From the NCBI GenBank assembly GCA_024691625.1, contig JAILNL010000055.1, forward strand, positions 1 to 6,854: 6,854 nucleotides of DNA. The letters are read 5' to 3'. The stretch comes from Schwartzia sp. (in: firmicutes). GTDB lineage: Bacteria > Bacillota > Negativicutes > Selenomonadales > Selenomonadaceae. The notes beneath the pieces are model-generated. The model saw only the letters and a list, made by a program, of their open reading frames with translations. It was not told the DNA's origin and did no database searches. Shown here piece after piece: positions 1-6,165 of this stretch. The stretch's first letter is position 1. The number at the start of each line of letters is the position of its first letter. Made by a program: the position numbers and the translations under genes.

Positions 1-540
1 CTTTGATATCACAAGCAAAAGCACCGAAAGCTTACCGCCTTCATGTGTCTTTTTCTTTTCGGCGGAGAACCGTATATGCTCAATCAAATCTCCTGTACGA
101 AGCGGATCAATATTGTTTCCGCTGAACCAGAACTCAGGCCAGCCCCCGCGTTGTTTTTTCGTTCTGAGGTTCCAAAACTCTCCGCAGGCCGTGTCAAACA
201 GAACACGCCCGCCGAGATAAGAACCGCCTATACCGAAGGAAATCACCGCATCGGCTTCATCATGCACTTTTTTCCCAAACATTTTGAGACGTTCAATCGA
301 TTCAGGAGAATTGAGATTACCCGCCTTAATATATGGGAGCTGTGTAAACAAGACCTTTTCAGGCGCGCCGTCCTTTGACAGATGACCGCGCACCTCTCCG
401 GTCTCGCGCATGTGCATGACCGCAGCATGTGCCTTTTCAATGTCGGGACGAAGTTCATTTATGTCCTCTTTAGTCACCTTTCCTTCTCCGAAAAGGTTCG
501 TGTAATCAAACTTAAACCCCGATGCCAACGAAAGGCACAT
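1..540 (-). CDS. pgi: Glucose-6-phosphate isomerase, N-terminal part (cut by left window edge)
   Basis: This frame is open from an ATG at 540 to the left edge, giving 180 codons with no stop, so the C-terminal part of the enzyme lies outside. The enzyme interconverts glucose-6-phosphate and fructose-6-phosphate in the cytoplasm. The visible signature is GIGGSYLGG at residues 103-111, the phosphate-binding loop of the first SIS domain, followed by FSGNNID at 139-145, matching the strand after that loop in bacterial PGIs. The N-terminal 100 residues are the helical lead-in usual for the family. The start is fixed by an AAGGAGG ribosome binding site 8 nt upstream, which lies inside the end of galU; only 3 nt separate the galU stop from this ATG. 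The gene is therefore the third of a mutase-galU-pgi operon and is probably translationally coupled to galU. The family call is firm. Completeness of the catalytic C-terminal half, including the catalytic glutamate, cannot be judged here. Confidence 0.9.
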   Translation of the reverse strand, partial: MCLSLASGFKFDYTNLFGEGKVTKEDINELRPDIEKAHAAVMHMRETGEVRGHLSKDGAPEKVLFTQLPYIKAGNLNSPESIERLKMFGKKVHDEADAVISFGIGGSYLGGRVLFDTACGEFWNLRTKKQRGGWPEFWFSGNNIDPLRTGDLIEHIRFSAEKKKTHEGGKLSVLLLVISK

Positions 541-543
541 GAC

Positions 544-1443
544 TTATTCCTCCTTTTTGGAGACCTCTTTCAAAAGCAGTGGTCCGATGGATTTTACGAG
601 ATATGCCATAAAACGGTCGCGAAGCTCCGGCTGTTTTAATGCCTGCTCCACGGTAGCCTCAAGAAAACCTTCTTTATCTCCGATATCGTAACGGCGTCCG
701 AAGAAATTGTATGCATACACAGGCTTCTTCTTCGCCAGCTCGCGGATCGCGTCTGTAAGCTGTATTTCTCCGCCGCGTCCAGGTTCCGTGTGCTCAAGAA
801 TCTCAAAGATTTCCGGCTCCAAAACGTAACGGCCGAGAACTGCCAGATTGGACGGTGCTTCATCTATTGATGGCTTTTCGATGAGGTCTACCGCCTTCCA
901 TACGTTAGGCTTAATCTCCTCGGGATTAACTATTCCGTAGCTTGAAACGCGGTCCTGCGGGACTCTTTGCACCCCCAGAACACTTCCGCCAAAGTCGTTA
1001 TAAACATCAATCAGCTGAGAAAGACACGGTACCTTGGCATCCACAAGGTCGTCGCCCAAAAGAACGGCAAAGGGTTCATTTCCTACGAACTGCTTTGCGC
1101 AGAGGACAGCGTGACCGAGGCCCTTTGCTTCCTTCTGACGTATGAAATGAACCTGTATATCCGATATTTTTTCAATCATTTTCATCAGGTCATATTTGCC
1201 CTGTGATTTAAGCTGCATCTCAAGCTCAATGGAGCGGTCGAAGTGGTCCTCTATTGAACGCTTGTTGCGTCCTGTTATTATGAGAATCTCCTCTATCCCC
1301 GAATCCATGGCTTCTTCTATAATGAACTGAATCGCAGGCTTATCCACAATGGGGAGCATTTCCTTCGGCTGTGCCTTTGTTGCCGGCAAAAACCGCGTTC
1401 CAAGCCCCGCCGCCGGGATAATCGCTTTTCTTATTTTCTGCAC
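544..1443 (-). CDS. galU: UTP-glucose-1-phosphate uridylyltransferase GalU
   Basis: GalU makes UDP-glucose and pyrophosphate from UTP and glucose-1-phosphate in the cytoplasm, the precursor for galactose donors, glycolipids and capsule or LPS sugars. The 299-residue length is normal for bacterial GalU. The nucleotidyltransferase signature GLGTRFLPATK is at residues 13-23, followed by KEMLPIVDKP to residue 36. Other family motifs are GLGHAV (108-113), LLGDDL (128-133, metal/nucleotide binding), EKP (189-191), GRYVL (204-208), GGEIQLTDAI (224-233) and DIGD (253-256). No key motif is missing. The start codon is GTG, with a GAGGG ribosome binding site 9 nt upstream in the 16-nt gap after the mutase gene. 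The gene sits between a phosphohexomutase that can supply its glucose-1-phosphate and pgi, all apparently on one transcript from the promoter near 2906-2934. The RfbA and GlmU families have different signature loops, so the assignment is secure. Confidence 0.96.
   Translation of the reverse strand: MQKIRKAIIPAAGLGTRFLPATKAQPKEMLPIVDKPAIQFIIEEAMDSGIEEILIITGRNKRSIEDHFDRSIELEMQLKSQGKYDLMKMIEKISDIQVHFIRQKEAKGLGHAVLCAKQFVGNEPFAVLLGDDLVDAKVPCLSQLIDVYNDFGGSVLGVQRVPQDRVSSYGIVNPEEIKPNVWKAVDLIEKPSIDEAPSNLAVLGRYVLEPEIFEILEHTEPGRGGEIQLTDAIRELAKKKPVYAYNFFGRRYDIGDKEGFLEATVEQALKQPELRDRFMAYLVKSIGPLLLKEVSKKEE
549..555 (-). promoter_or_regulatory. Ribosome binding site of pgi inside the galU 3' end
   Basis: On the minus strand AAGGAGG ends 8 nt before the pgi ATG at 540. 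The motif is made from the last codons of galU (Lys-Lys-Glu-Glu-stop), so a ribosome finishing galU sits directly on the pgi initiation site. It decides the pgi start and suggests translational coupling. Confidence 0.85.
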
Positions 1444-1459
1444 CTTAGTATTCCCTCAC

Positions 1460-2812
1460 TCATGCACGTATTTTTTTCAAAAGCTCCTCAGTCTTTTCCT
1501 TGAGAAGCGCAGCATCGCCCTTCGTCTCGACATTTAAGCGGATAACAGGCTCTGTATTTGACATGCGCAGATTAAAGCGCCATGTATCGAACTCAACACT
1601 GAGCCCATCAACATGATTCACTTCGCCCTTCGGGCCGTATTCCTGTTCCAGGCGTTTAAGAATTGCCGCCGCGTCTTCAACATGGCTGTTGATTTCACCG
1701 CTGCACGGGAATTTCTCCATGCGCTCCCGCATAAGCTCCGAAAGAGGCTTTTTAGCCTCGGACATGAGCTGCATGACCAGAAGCCACACAAGCATACCAC
1801 TGTCACAGTAGGAGAACTCACGGAAATAATGATGAGCGCTCATTTCACCGCCATATACGGCATTTTCACGGCGCATGCGGTCTTTTATAAAAGCATGTCC
1901 GCTCTTGCACATTACGGGCACTCCGCCCATTGCTTCTGTAATTTCAATGGTATTCCACGTAAGCCGCGGATCGTAAATAATCTTTGCTCCCGGATTCTTT
2001 TTGAGGAATGCCTGCGCAAGAAAGCCTACCATGTAGTAGCCCTCAATAAATCCTCCCTTCTCATCGAAAAGGAAGCAGCGGTCAAAATCTCCGTCCCATG
2101 CCACTCCAATATCGGCATGCTGCGCTTTGACCACTTCAGCCGTAGCATCACGGTTATCCGGCAGAATAGGATTAGGCACGCCGTTGGGGAAATTTCCGTC
2201 CGGCTCCGGATATACGGGAATAACTTCAATCGGAAGCCTTTTCGCCAAAGCCTCTACAACAGGGCCGCCCGCTCCATTTCCCGTATTGGCCACCACCTTC
2301 AGCGGTGTGAGTTTATCCACATCGATATATGAAAGAAGGTGCTCAATGTAATCATCGAGTACATCTACTTTTTCAACACTGCCCGGAATCTTTGCTGCCG
2401 GCTCAAAGGAGCCCTCCATAACGATTTTCTCAATATCCTTCAGGCCTGTATCGCTGCTTACAGGGCGGGCCTCACGATGCACCAGCTTCATTCCGTTATA
2501 GTCCTTCGGATTATGGCTCGCAGTAATCATAATACCGCCGTCCAGCTTAAGATGGGCCGTGGCAAAGTAAATCATTTCCGTTCCGCACTGTCCGATATCC
2601 ACCGCATCACAGCCTGCCTCATTCAATCCTCTGATGAGGGCCTCGGAAATGGACGGTCCCGATAAACGTATATCATGTCCGACAGCAACCTTTTTTGCGT
2701 CAAAGAGCTGCACGAACGCCCTTCCCACGCGATACGCAAGCTCCTCATTTACTTCCTCCGGATATATTCCGCGGATGTCATACGCTCCAAACCCCTTGCT
2801 GCTCAGTTCCAT
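1460..2812 (-). CDS. manB: Phosphomannomutase / phosphoglucomutase, ManB/CpsG type
   Basis: This is a 450-residue alpha-D-phosphohexomutase that moves a phosphate between the 6- and 1-positions of mannose and/or glucose. All four active-site elements are present: the phosphoserine loop TASHNP (residues 97-102, serine 99), the metal-binding loop DGDFDR (240-245), the sugar-binding loop GGEMSAHHYF (321-330) and the phosphate-binding loop RMSNTEP (416-422). The stretches GTEMIYFATAHL and WRFNLRMSNTEP are typical of the CpsG/ManB branch. The ATG at 2812 is chosen because GAGGAG lies 8 nt upstream and the protein then begins just before the conserved GAYDIRG. The frame stays open back to a TTG at 2875, but those 21 extra residues lack a ribosome binding site. 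The gene is first in an operon with galU (16-nt gap) and pgi. That company suggests it serves as the phosphoglucomutase feeding GalU, perhaps with dual specificity; sequence alone does not settle mannose versus glucose preference. Confidence 0.92.
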   Translation of the reverse strand: MELSSKGFGAYDIRGIYPEEVNEELAYRVGRAFVQLFDAKKVAVGHDIRLSGPSISEALIRGLNEAGCDAVDIGQCGTEMIYFATAHLKLDGGIMITASHNPKDYNGMKLVHREARPVSSDTGLKDIEKIVMEGSFEPAAKIPGSVEKVDVLDDYIEHLLSYIDVDKLTPLKVVANTGNGAGGPVVEALAKRLPIEVIPVYPEPDGNFPNGVPNPILPDNRDATAEVVKAQHADIGVAWDGDFDRCFLFDEKGGFIEGYYMVGFLAQAFLKKNPGAKIIYDPRLTWNTIEITEAMGGVPVMCKSGHAFIKDRMRRENAVYGGEMSAHHYFREFSYCDSGMLVWLLVMQLMSEAKKPLSELMRERMEKFPCSGEINSHVEDAAAILKRLEQEYGPKGEVNHVDGLSVEFDTWRFNLRMSNTEPVIRLNVETKGDAALLKEKTEELLKKIRA

Positions 2813-2820
2813 ACTGTTCA

Positions 2821-2826
2821 CTCCTC
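2821..2826 (-). promoter_or_regulatory. Ribosome binding site deciding the mutase start
   Basis: The minus strand reads GAGGAG, 8 nt before the ATG at 2812. No comparable motif precedes the in-frame TTG (2875) or the in-frame ATGs at 2854 and 2845, so the shorter 450-residue protein is the likely product and the upstream stretch is leader. Confidence 0.8.
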
Positions 2827-2905
2827 TTATTACGCTTCTATGCATTTCGTGCATGTCTGCACAGATAACTGACAAAATAATGATACACCATTAAAATAAT
2901 TCGCT

Positions 2906-2934
2906 ATTATAAAAAAAAATCCTTCTTTTTTGAA
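2906..2934 (-). promoter_or_regulatory. Probable sigmaA/sigma70 promoter of the manB-galU-pgi operon
   Basis: On the minus strand a perfect TATAAT -10 box lies at 2906-2911. A TTCAAA -35 box (four of six consensus bases) lies at 2929-2934, with exactly 17 bp between them. The spacer includes a run of eight T residues and the surroundings are AT-rich. Initiation would be expected near 2899, giving a leader of roughly 85-90 nt before the ATG at 2812. The leader contains a small possible hairpin (GTGCA/TGCAC, 2849-2862) but no recognisable riboswitch. Position in the gap after the MATE gene supports a separate transcription unit. The call comes from consensus matching only. Confidence 0.65.
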
Positions 2935-2948
2935 AACATTGTGAAAAC
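2931..2948. repeat. Direct repeat TGAAAAC x2, 11-bp period, over the -35 box
   Basis: TGAAAAC occurs at 2931-2937 and again at 2942-2948 on the plus strand (GTTTTCA on the minus strand), separated by 4 bp. The period is about one helical turn. The proximal copy overlaps the -35 box at 2929-2934 and the distal copy is just upstream. This 7-4-7 geometry resembles sites of OmpR/PhoB-family response regulators, though the bases do not match a box I know. It may be chance in AT-rich DNA. Confidence 0.35.
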
Positions 2949-2964
2949 TTTCATTTATTTCCTA

Positions 2965-4293
2965 TCAATCCTTCAGACTTTTTCTGATATACAGATACGC
3001 TGCAGCCAAAGGCGCACATGAACCTACCCACGCCATCGGGTTTGCAACACAGGCTCCGAAATACCCCCACCAGTCAACAAGAACAAGCGCCGCAAGCGCA
3101 CGCATAATAAGCTCCATTCCTCCGGCAATCGTCGGAACAACAGTCTGTCCCAATCCCTGCAGAGTGTATCGAAAAATAAACAGCAGCGAAAGGATAAAAT
3201 AACAAACGCCGTTGACCACAAGGTACATCTGACCGTAATCAACAACCTGCTGCTGTCCTTCCCCCACAAAAAGCTCCATCAGAAACGGCCCGCAGAGTAT
3301 ATTGAAAGCCCCTACCGCTATACTGAAAGCACCGGACATCATCACACATTTCTTCACGCCGGCACGGATTCGGTCATACTGATGGGCTCCGTAATTCTGC
3401 GCTGTATAGGCCGCCATTGCCATGCCAAATGACATCATGGGCATTACCGCAACCATATCGACCTTCTGTGCCGCAGCATACGCGGCCACTGCTAAAGGCC
3501 CGAGTCCGTTCAGAGCGACCTGGAGAATTATTGCACCGAGAGCAATAACAGATGCCTGAAAGCCCATCGGAATACCCATTCTGAGATGATTATAAAGCTC
3601 CTTTCGTGTAAGCCTCCAGTCTTCTTTCTGTATCCAGAGAGCAGACACCTTCCTCGAAATATAAAACAGGCACACGAGATTAGCCACAACCTGTGAGCAC
3701 ACCGTAGCAAGAGCAGCCCCCGGAACACCCCACCCAAGCACTATAATAAATATGGGTTCAAAAATAATATTTAAGATCAGACCAAACGCCAAAAGATACG
3801 TCGGACGCTGGCTGTCTCCCAGTGCACGGATAAGATTCGTCTGCATGGCAAAGAACATCATCAGAGCCGAACCGCCGTATATAATGCTGATAAAAGAAAC
3901 CGCGTCCTCCAGAATTTCCGGAGGTGTCTGCATCAAAACAAGCAGCGGCCGTGCCGAAAGCCATCCAAGCACTGTCAAAACAGCGGCAATACCAAGTGTA
4001 AGCACCGCACATGCCGCAGCGCTGCGTCTGACTCCCCTGTTGTCCCTGGCACCAAACCTCTGCCCTGTGCATATGGAAAGTCCTGTAGTAGTACCCATAA
4101 CAAATCCTATCATGAGAAACATAAGGCTTCCGGTACAGCCCACTGCCGCCAGCGCCTGAACGCCAAGAAAGCGTCCTACGATAAGTGTATCGACGAACGC
4201 ATACATCTGCTGGAACACATTTCCCGCAATAAGAGGCAGTGTAAAAAACAGAATGAGCTTAGCAGGGCTCCCTTCTGTAAGATTTTTTGTCAT
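2965..4293 (-). CDS. MATE-family (MOP superfamily) transporter
   Basis: This 442-residue inner-membrane protein has the length and hydrophobic pattern of a 12-helix MATE antiporter, the family that expels drugs or metabolites using Na+ or H+ gradients. The N-terminal TLPLIAGNVFQQMYAFVDTLIVGRFLG (about residues 18-44) is the classic first-helix MATE signature. FAMQTNLIRALGDSQRPTYLL (about 147-167) and the pseudo-repeat FIFRYTLQGLGQTVVPTIAGG near residue 370 match the conserved loops of the two six-helix bundles. The ATG at 4293 has GGAG 8 nt upstream. It starts 36 nt after the ElyC-like gene with no terminator between, so the two are probably co-transcribed. No strong terminator follows it. 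Substrate cannot be told from sequence: its envelope-sugar setting could hint at an envelope precursor, but most MATE proteins of this kind are annotated as multidrug exporters. Polysaccharide flippases of the same superfamily have a different N-terminal signature. Confidence 0.92.
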   Translation of the reverse strand: MTKNLTEGSPAKLILFFTLPLIAGNVFQQMYAFVDTLIVGRFLGVQALAAVGCTGSLMFLMIGFVMGTTTGLSICTGQRFGARDNRGVRRSAAACAVLTLGIAAVLTVLGWLSARPLLVLMQTPPEILEDAVSFISIIYGGSALMMFFAMQTNLIRALGDSQRPTYLLAFGLILNIIFEPIFIIVLGWGVPGAALATVCSQVVANLVCLFYISRKVSALWIQKEDWRLTRKELYNHLRMGIPMGFQASVIALGAIILQVALNGLGPLAVAAYAAAQKVDMVAVMPMMSFGMAMAAYTAQNYGAHQYDRIRAGVKKCVMMSGAFSIAVGAFNILCGPFLMELFVGEGQQQVVDYGQMYLVVNGVCYFILSLLFIFRYTLQGLGQTVVPTIAGGMELIMRALAALVLVDWWGYFGACVANPMAWVGSCAPLAAAYLYIRKSLKD

Positions 4294-4329
4294 AAAACCT
4301 TCTCCAAACTATTCCATACCTATTCATTC

Positions 4330-5088
4330 TTACTCAAATAACACAGTCACCAGGGTACGCAGCCGCTCCTGCAAAGCAACCGCGCTTGCCGAAATAGCTC
4401 CGGACTCGGGCCGCAGGCGGGAATAATGCACCTCCCGGGGCGTAAGGTTCGCCTGATAATCTGTCGGATACGGCGTAACCTCAATTCCCTGCTTTTTGAA
4501 GCACAGCACAGCTCTGGGCATATGAAATGCAGACGTCACAAGAATCGGCTGCTTAAAGCCCTTTTCATTGATAATTTTTGCCGAATACTTGGCATTCTGT
4601 GTAGTATTAAGGCTTTCCGGTTCAATCAGAATATCATCTTCAGACACTCCCAGCCCGATAAGTACACGGCGTGCTATCCATGCCTCTGCTCCGGTATCAG
4701 CATAGACCTGTCCTCCCGATAAGAGAATGGGCACATGAAGCTTTCTGTAAAGACGCGCCACGGACAAAAGCCTGTTTGCCGGGCTTGAGCAGAGAGTCCC
4801 CTGGCCGTCCACATCAGGAGTATCAAGAAGCGCTCCTCCTCCGAGCATAACAATAACATCCCCGGAGGGATTTTCAGGAGGCAGATATTCCGATTCCAGA
4901 CCACGCACCAAAGCATCCGATACGACACTCGTTGAAAGCAGATAAAAGACAAATACTACGCCGGCAATTGCCGCGGCAGGCCGTTTTTCTCCGCGCTTCC
5001 ATACCCATCCCGCACAAAGAAGCAGCAGCACGAAAAAAATGCCCGGAGGCAGTACAAAGCTCGCTCCGAATTTCAGCAGATAAATCAT
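4330..5088 (-). CDS. YdcF/ElyC/SanA-like DUF218 membrane protein
   Basis: This 252-residue protein has two N-terminal membrane segments (about residues 11-30 and 38-56) followed by a soluble DUF218 domain. The domain shows the family landmarks in order: VIVMLGGG (78-85), ILLSGGQ (121-127), NTTQNA (161-166) and LVTSAFHMPRA (183-193). In E. coli, ElyC and SanA belong to this family and are tied to peptidoglycan/undecaprenyl-carrier metabolism and envelope integrity; the biochemical activity is not well settled, so function here is inferred at family level. The two-helix anchor and length fit the ElyC type better than the shorter SanA. The ATG at 5088 has AAAGGAG 10 nt upstream, but that motif is partly inside an intrinsic terminator hairpin whose U-tract ends at the start codon, an unusual arrangement. 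The MATE gene follows after 36 nt, probably on the same transcript. No strong promoter is visible in the 60-nt gap upstream. Confidence 0.88.
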   Translation of the reverse strand: MIYLLKFGASFVLPPGIFFVLLLLCAGWVWKRGEKRPAAAIAGVVFVFYLLSTSVVSDALVRGLESEYLPPENPSGDVIVMLGGGALLDTPDVDGQGTLCSSPANRLLSVARLYRKLHVPILLSGGQVYADTGAEAWIARRVLIGLGVSEDDILIEPESLNTTQNAKYSAKIINEKGFKQPILVTSAFHMPRAVLCFKKQGIEVTPYPTDYQANLTPREVHYSRLRPESGAISASAVALQERLRTLVTVLFE

Positions 5089-5120
5089 AAAAAAGCCGCT
5101 CCTTTCTCCAGAGCGGCTTT
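5089..5120 (-). terminator. Intrinsic terminator between the epimerase gene and the ElyC-like gene
   Basis: On the minus strand AAAGCCGCTC (5111-5120) pairs perfectly over 10 bp with GAGCGGCTTT (5092-5101), leaving a 9-nt loop. Three further T residues extend the tract to six U in RNA (5089-5094), ending directly at the ATG at 5088. This is a canonical rho-independent terminator for the epimerase gene, whose stop is at 5149-5151. The downstream gene's ribosome binding site (AAAGGAG, 5099-5105) lies across the loop-stem junction, so the same structure would also limit translation of any read-through RNA. On the plus strand the hairpin lacks a clean U-tract, so it is directional. Confidence 0.85.
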
Positions 5121-5148
5121 CCTTTCCTGTTTAAGCATGCAAAGCCCC

Positions 5149-6072
5149 TCAGGCATGTGCAAAATAAGCATACGTACGACGCAGTCCTTCCTCAAGCGAA
5201 ACATTAGGTTTCCATCCGAGTCCGCGGCGTGCACGTCCGTTCGACAGCATTGACTTGTAAATATCCCCCGGACGCTCCGCGGCATATTTCGGAATAATTT
5301 TTCTTCCCGCGACATTTGAAAGCACACTGACAAGCTCCCTGAGGCTCGTCTGAGTCTGCGTGCTGAGATTATATGCGGCATTGACCTCCGTGGTCTTCAA
5401 CGCTGCCCCGATACCGGAGGCAATATCCCCTGCGTAGATGAAATCTCTCGTCTGCTCGCCGTCACCGAATATCGTAATATCCTGCCCGTCAGCAACACGC
5501 TGGGCAAAGATGCTTATGACTCCGCCTTCTCCTCCGTCACCCTGACGCTCACCATATACATTGGCAAAGCGAAGTACCACATAGTCCAAATCGTACAATT
5601 TGTGATAAAGATCCAGATATTTCTCTACCGTCACCTTGCTGAGTCCGTAGAACGACATGGGGGCGGTTTTTCTCAATTCCTTTATCGGCAGGTCACTCTC
5701 GGGCACATTGCCGTACGCAGCGGCAGTCGACGCAAAAATCACACGGTCAACCCCGGCTTGTCTTGCAGCCTCCAGAACACGTATTGTACCGAGCACATTC
5801 TGCTGCGCGTCAAAGGCAGGATTGTCTATGGACTTGTTCACCATTGTCTGTCCCGCAAGATGTACTATGGCATCAAACTGCCCCGAAACCACTTCGCTGA
5901 CAAGTCTGTCATCCAGAACGTCCATTTCCAGCAGCTTCGCGCCCTCCGGCAGATTTTCTCTTTTGCCGACGGAAAGATTATCCAAAGCCACCGCTTCATG
6001 TCCGTTCTGCAGTAGATATTCCATCAGGTGCGAACCGATAAAGCCGGCTCCGCCTGTCACCAAAACCTTCAT
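5149..6072 (-). CDS. GalE-like NAD-dependent nucleotide-sugar epimerase
   Basis: This 307-residue extended short-chain dehydrogenase/reductase has the GalE/WcaG layout. The NAD-binding loop GGAGFIGSH is at residues 7-15 and D31 closes strand 2, favouring NAD over NADP. The catalytic set is S115/T116 in FASTAAAYG together with Y142-x-x-x-K146 in FYGLSK. RFANVYGERQ and GDGEQTRDFIYAGDIA are the usual substrate-domain motifs of bacterial UDP-glucose 4-epimerases. The most likely reaction is UDP-glucose to UDP-galactose, possibly also the N-acetyl forms; a related UDP-sugar epimerase or dehydratase cannot be excluded from sequence alone. The ATG at 6072 is preferred over one at 6090 because GAGGAAGG precedes it with an 8-nt gap, while the earlier ATG has no ribosome binding site and would place six extra residues before the Rossmann strand. 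It has its own strong promoter and is followed by an intrinsic terminator, so it may be a single-gene unit. GalU, two operons downstream, would supply its substrate. Confidence 0.87.
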   Translation of the reverse strand: MKVLVTGGAGFIGSHLMEYLLQNGHEAVALDNLSVGKRENLPEGAKLLEMDVLDDRLVSEVVSGQFDAIVHLAGQTMVNKSIDNPAFDAQQNVLGTIRVLEAARQAGVDRVIFASTAAAYGNVPESDLPIKELRKTAPMSFYGLSKVTVEKYLDLYHKLYDLDYVVLRFANVYGERQGDGGEGGVISIFAQRVADGQDITIFGDGEQTRDFIYAGDIASGIGAALKTTEVNAAYNLSTQTQTSLRELVSVLSNVAGRKIIPKYAAERPGDIYKSMLSNGRARRGLGWKPNVSLEEGLRRTYAYFAHA

Positions 6073-6080
6073 TATAACAA

Positions 6081-6088
6081 CCTTCCTC
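6081..6088 (-). promoter_or_regulatory. Ribosome binding site deciding the epimerase start
   Basis: The minus strand reads GAGGAAGG ending 8 nt before the ATG at 6072. The alternative ATG at 6090 overlaps this motif and has no such site of its own, so the start at 6072 is favoured. Confidence 0.75.
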
Positions 6089-6115
6089 ATATAGTATAGG
6101 CATTGCTCTCTTCTT

Positions 6116-6144
6116 ATGATAAAAGCGAATCACCGATATGTCAA
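6116..6144 (-). promoter_or_regulatory. Strong sigmaA/sigma70 promoter of the epimerase gene
   Basis: On the minus strand a perfect TTGACA -35 box (6139-6144) is separated by exactly 17 bp from TATCAT (6116-6121, five of six -10 bases). Initiation is expected near 6109, giving a short leader of about 35-40 nt to the ATG at 6072. It lies in the gap after the rfbD stop, so the epimerase can be expressed independently of the upstream rhamnose gene. This is the best promoter match in the window. Confidence 0.8.
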
Positions 6145-6154
6145 TGGATTGACA
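6139..6154. repeat. Perfect 16-bp inverted repeat over the -35 box (candidate operator)
   Basis: TGTCAAT and ATTGACA form a perfect 7-bp inverted repeat with a 2-bp centre, and one arm contains the whole TTGACA -35 box. A dimeric repressor bound here would block polymerase. The TGTCA-N6-TGACA spacing is close to, but 1 bp shorter than, the TGTNA-N7-TNACA box of GlnR/TnrA-type nitrogen regulators. As RNA from upstream read-through it could also form a short hairpin, but no U-tract follows, so it does not look like a terminator. Confidence 0.45.
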
Positions 6155-6165
6155 GCATTGTGCCC

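Noticed and set aside
1613..2332. 239-residue open frame on the plus strand
   Set aside because: It lies wholly antisense to the mutase gene, whose four active-site motifs are intact; the translated product shows no recognisable domain and there is no suitable ribosome binding site.
2849..2862. GTGCA/TGCAC hairpin in the mutase leader as a riboswitch or regulator
   Set aside because: Only 5 bp with a 4-nt loop, no U-tract and no known aptamer features; likely chance.
2813..2875. N-terminal extension of the mutase by 21 residues from a TTG start
   Set aside because: No ribosome binding site precedes it, while the ATG at 2812 has an excellent one and gives the normal family length.
2911..2931. 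A-run/T-run hairpin after the MATE gene as a terminator
   Set aside because: The only stem is about six A-U pairs with no G-C pairs, too weak for an intrinsic terminator; the T-run is better explained as the spacer of the mutase promoter.
3752..4159. 135-residue open frame on the plus strand
   Set aside because: Antisense to the conserved part of the MATE gene and without recognisable protein features.
6073..6090. Upstream ATG at 6090 for the epimerase
   Set aside because: It lacks a ribosome binding site and overlaps the good one used by the ATG at 6072.
5657..6094. 145-residue open frame on the plus strand
   Set aside because: Antisense shadow of the epimerase gene; the product shows no family motif and it ends inside the epimerase control region.
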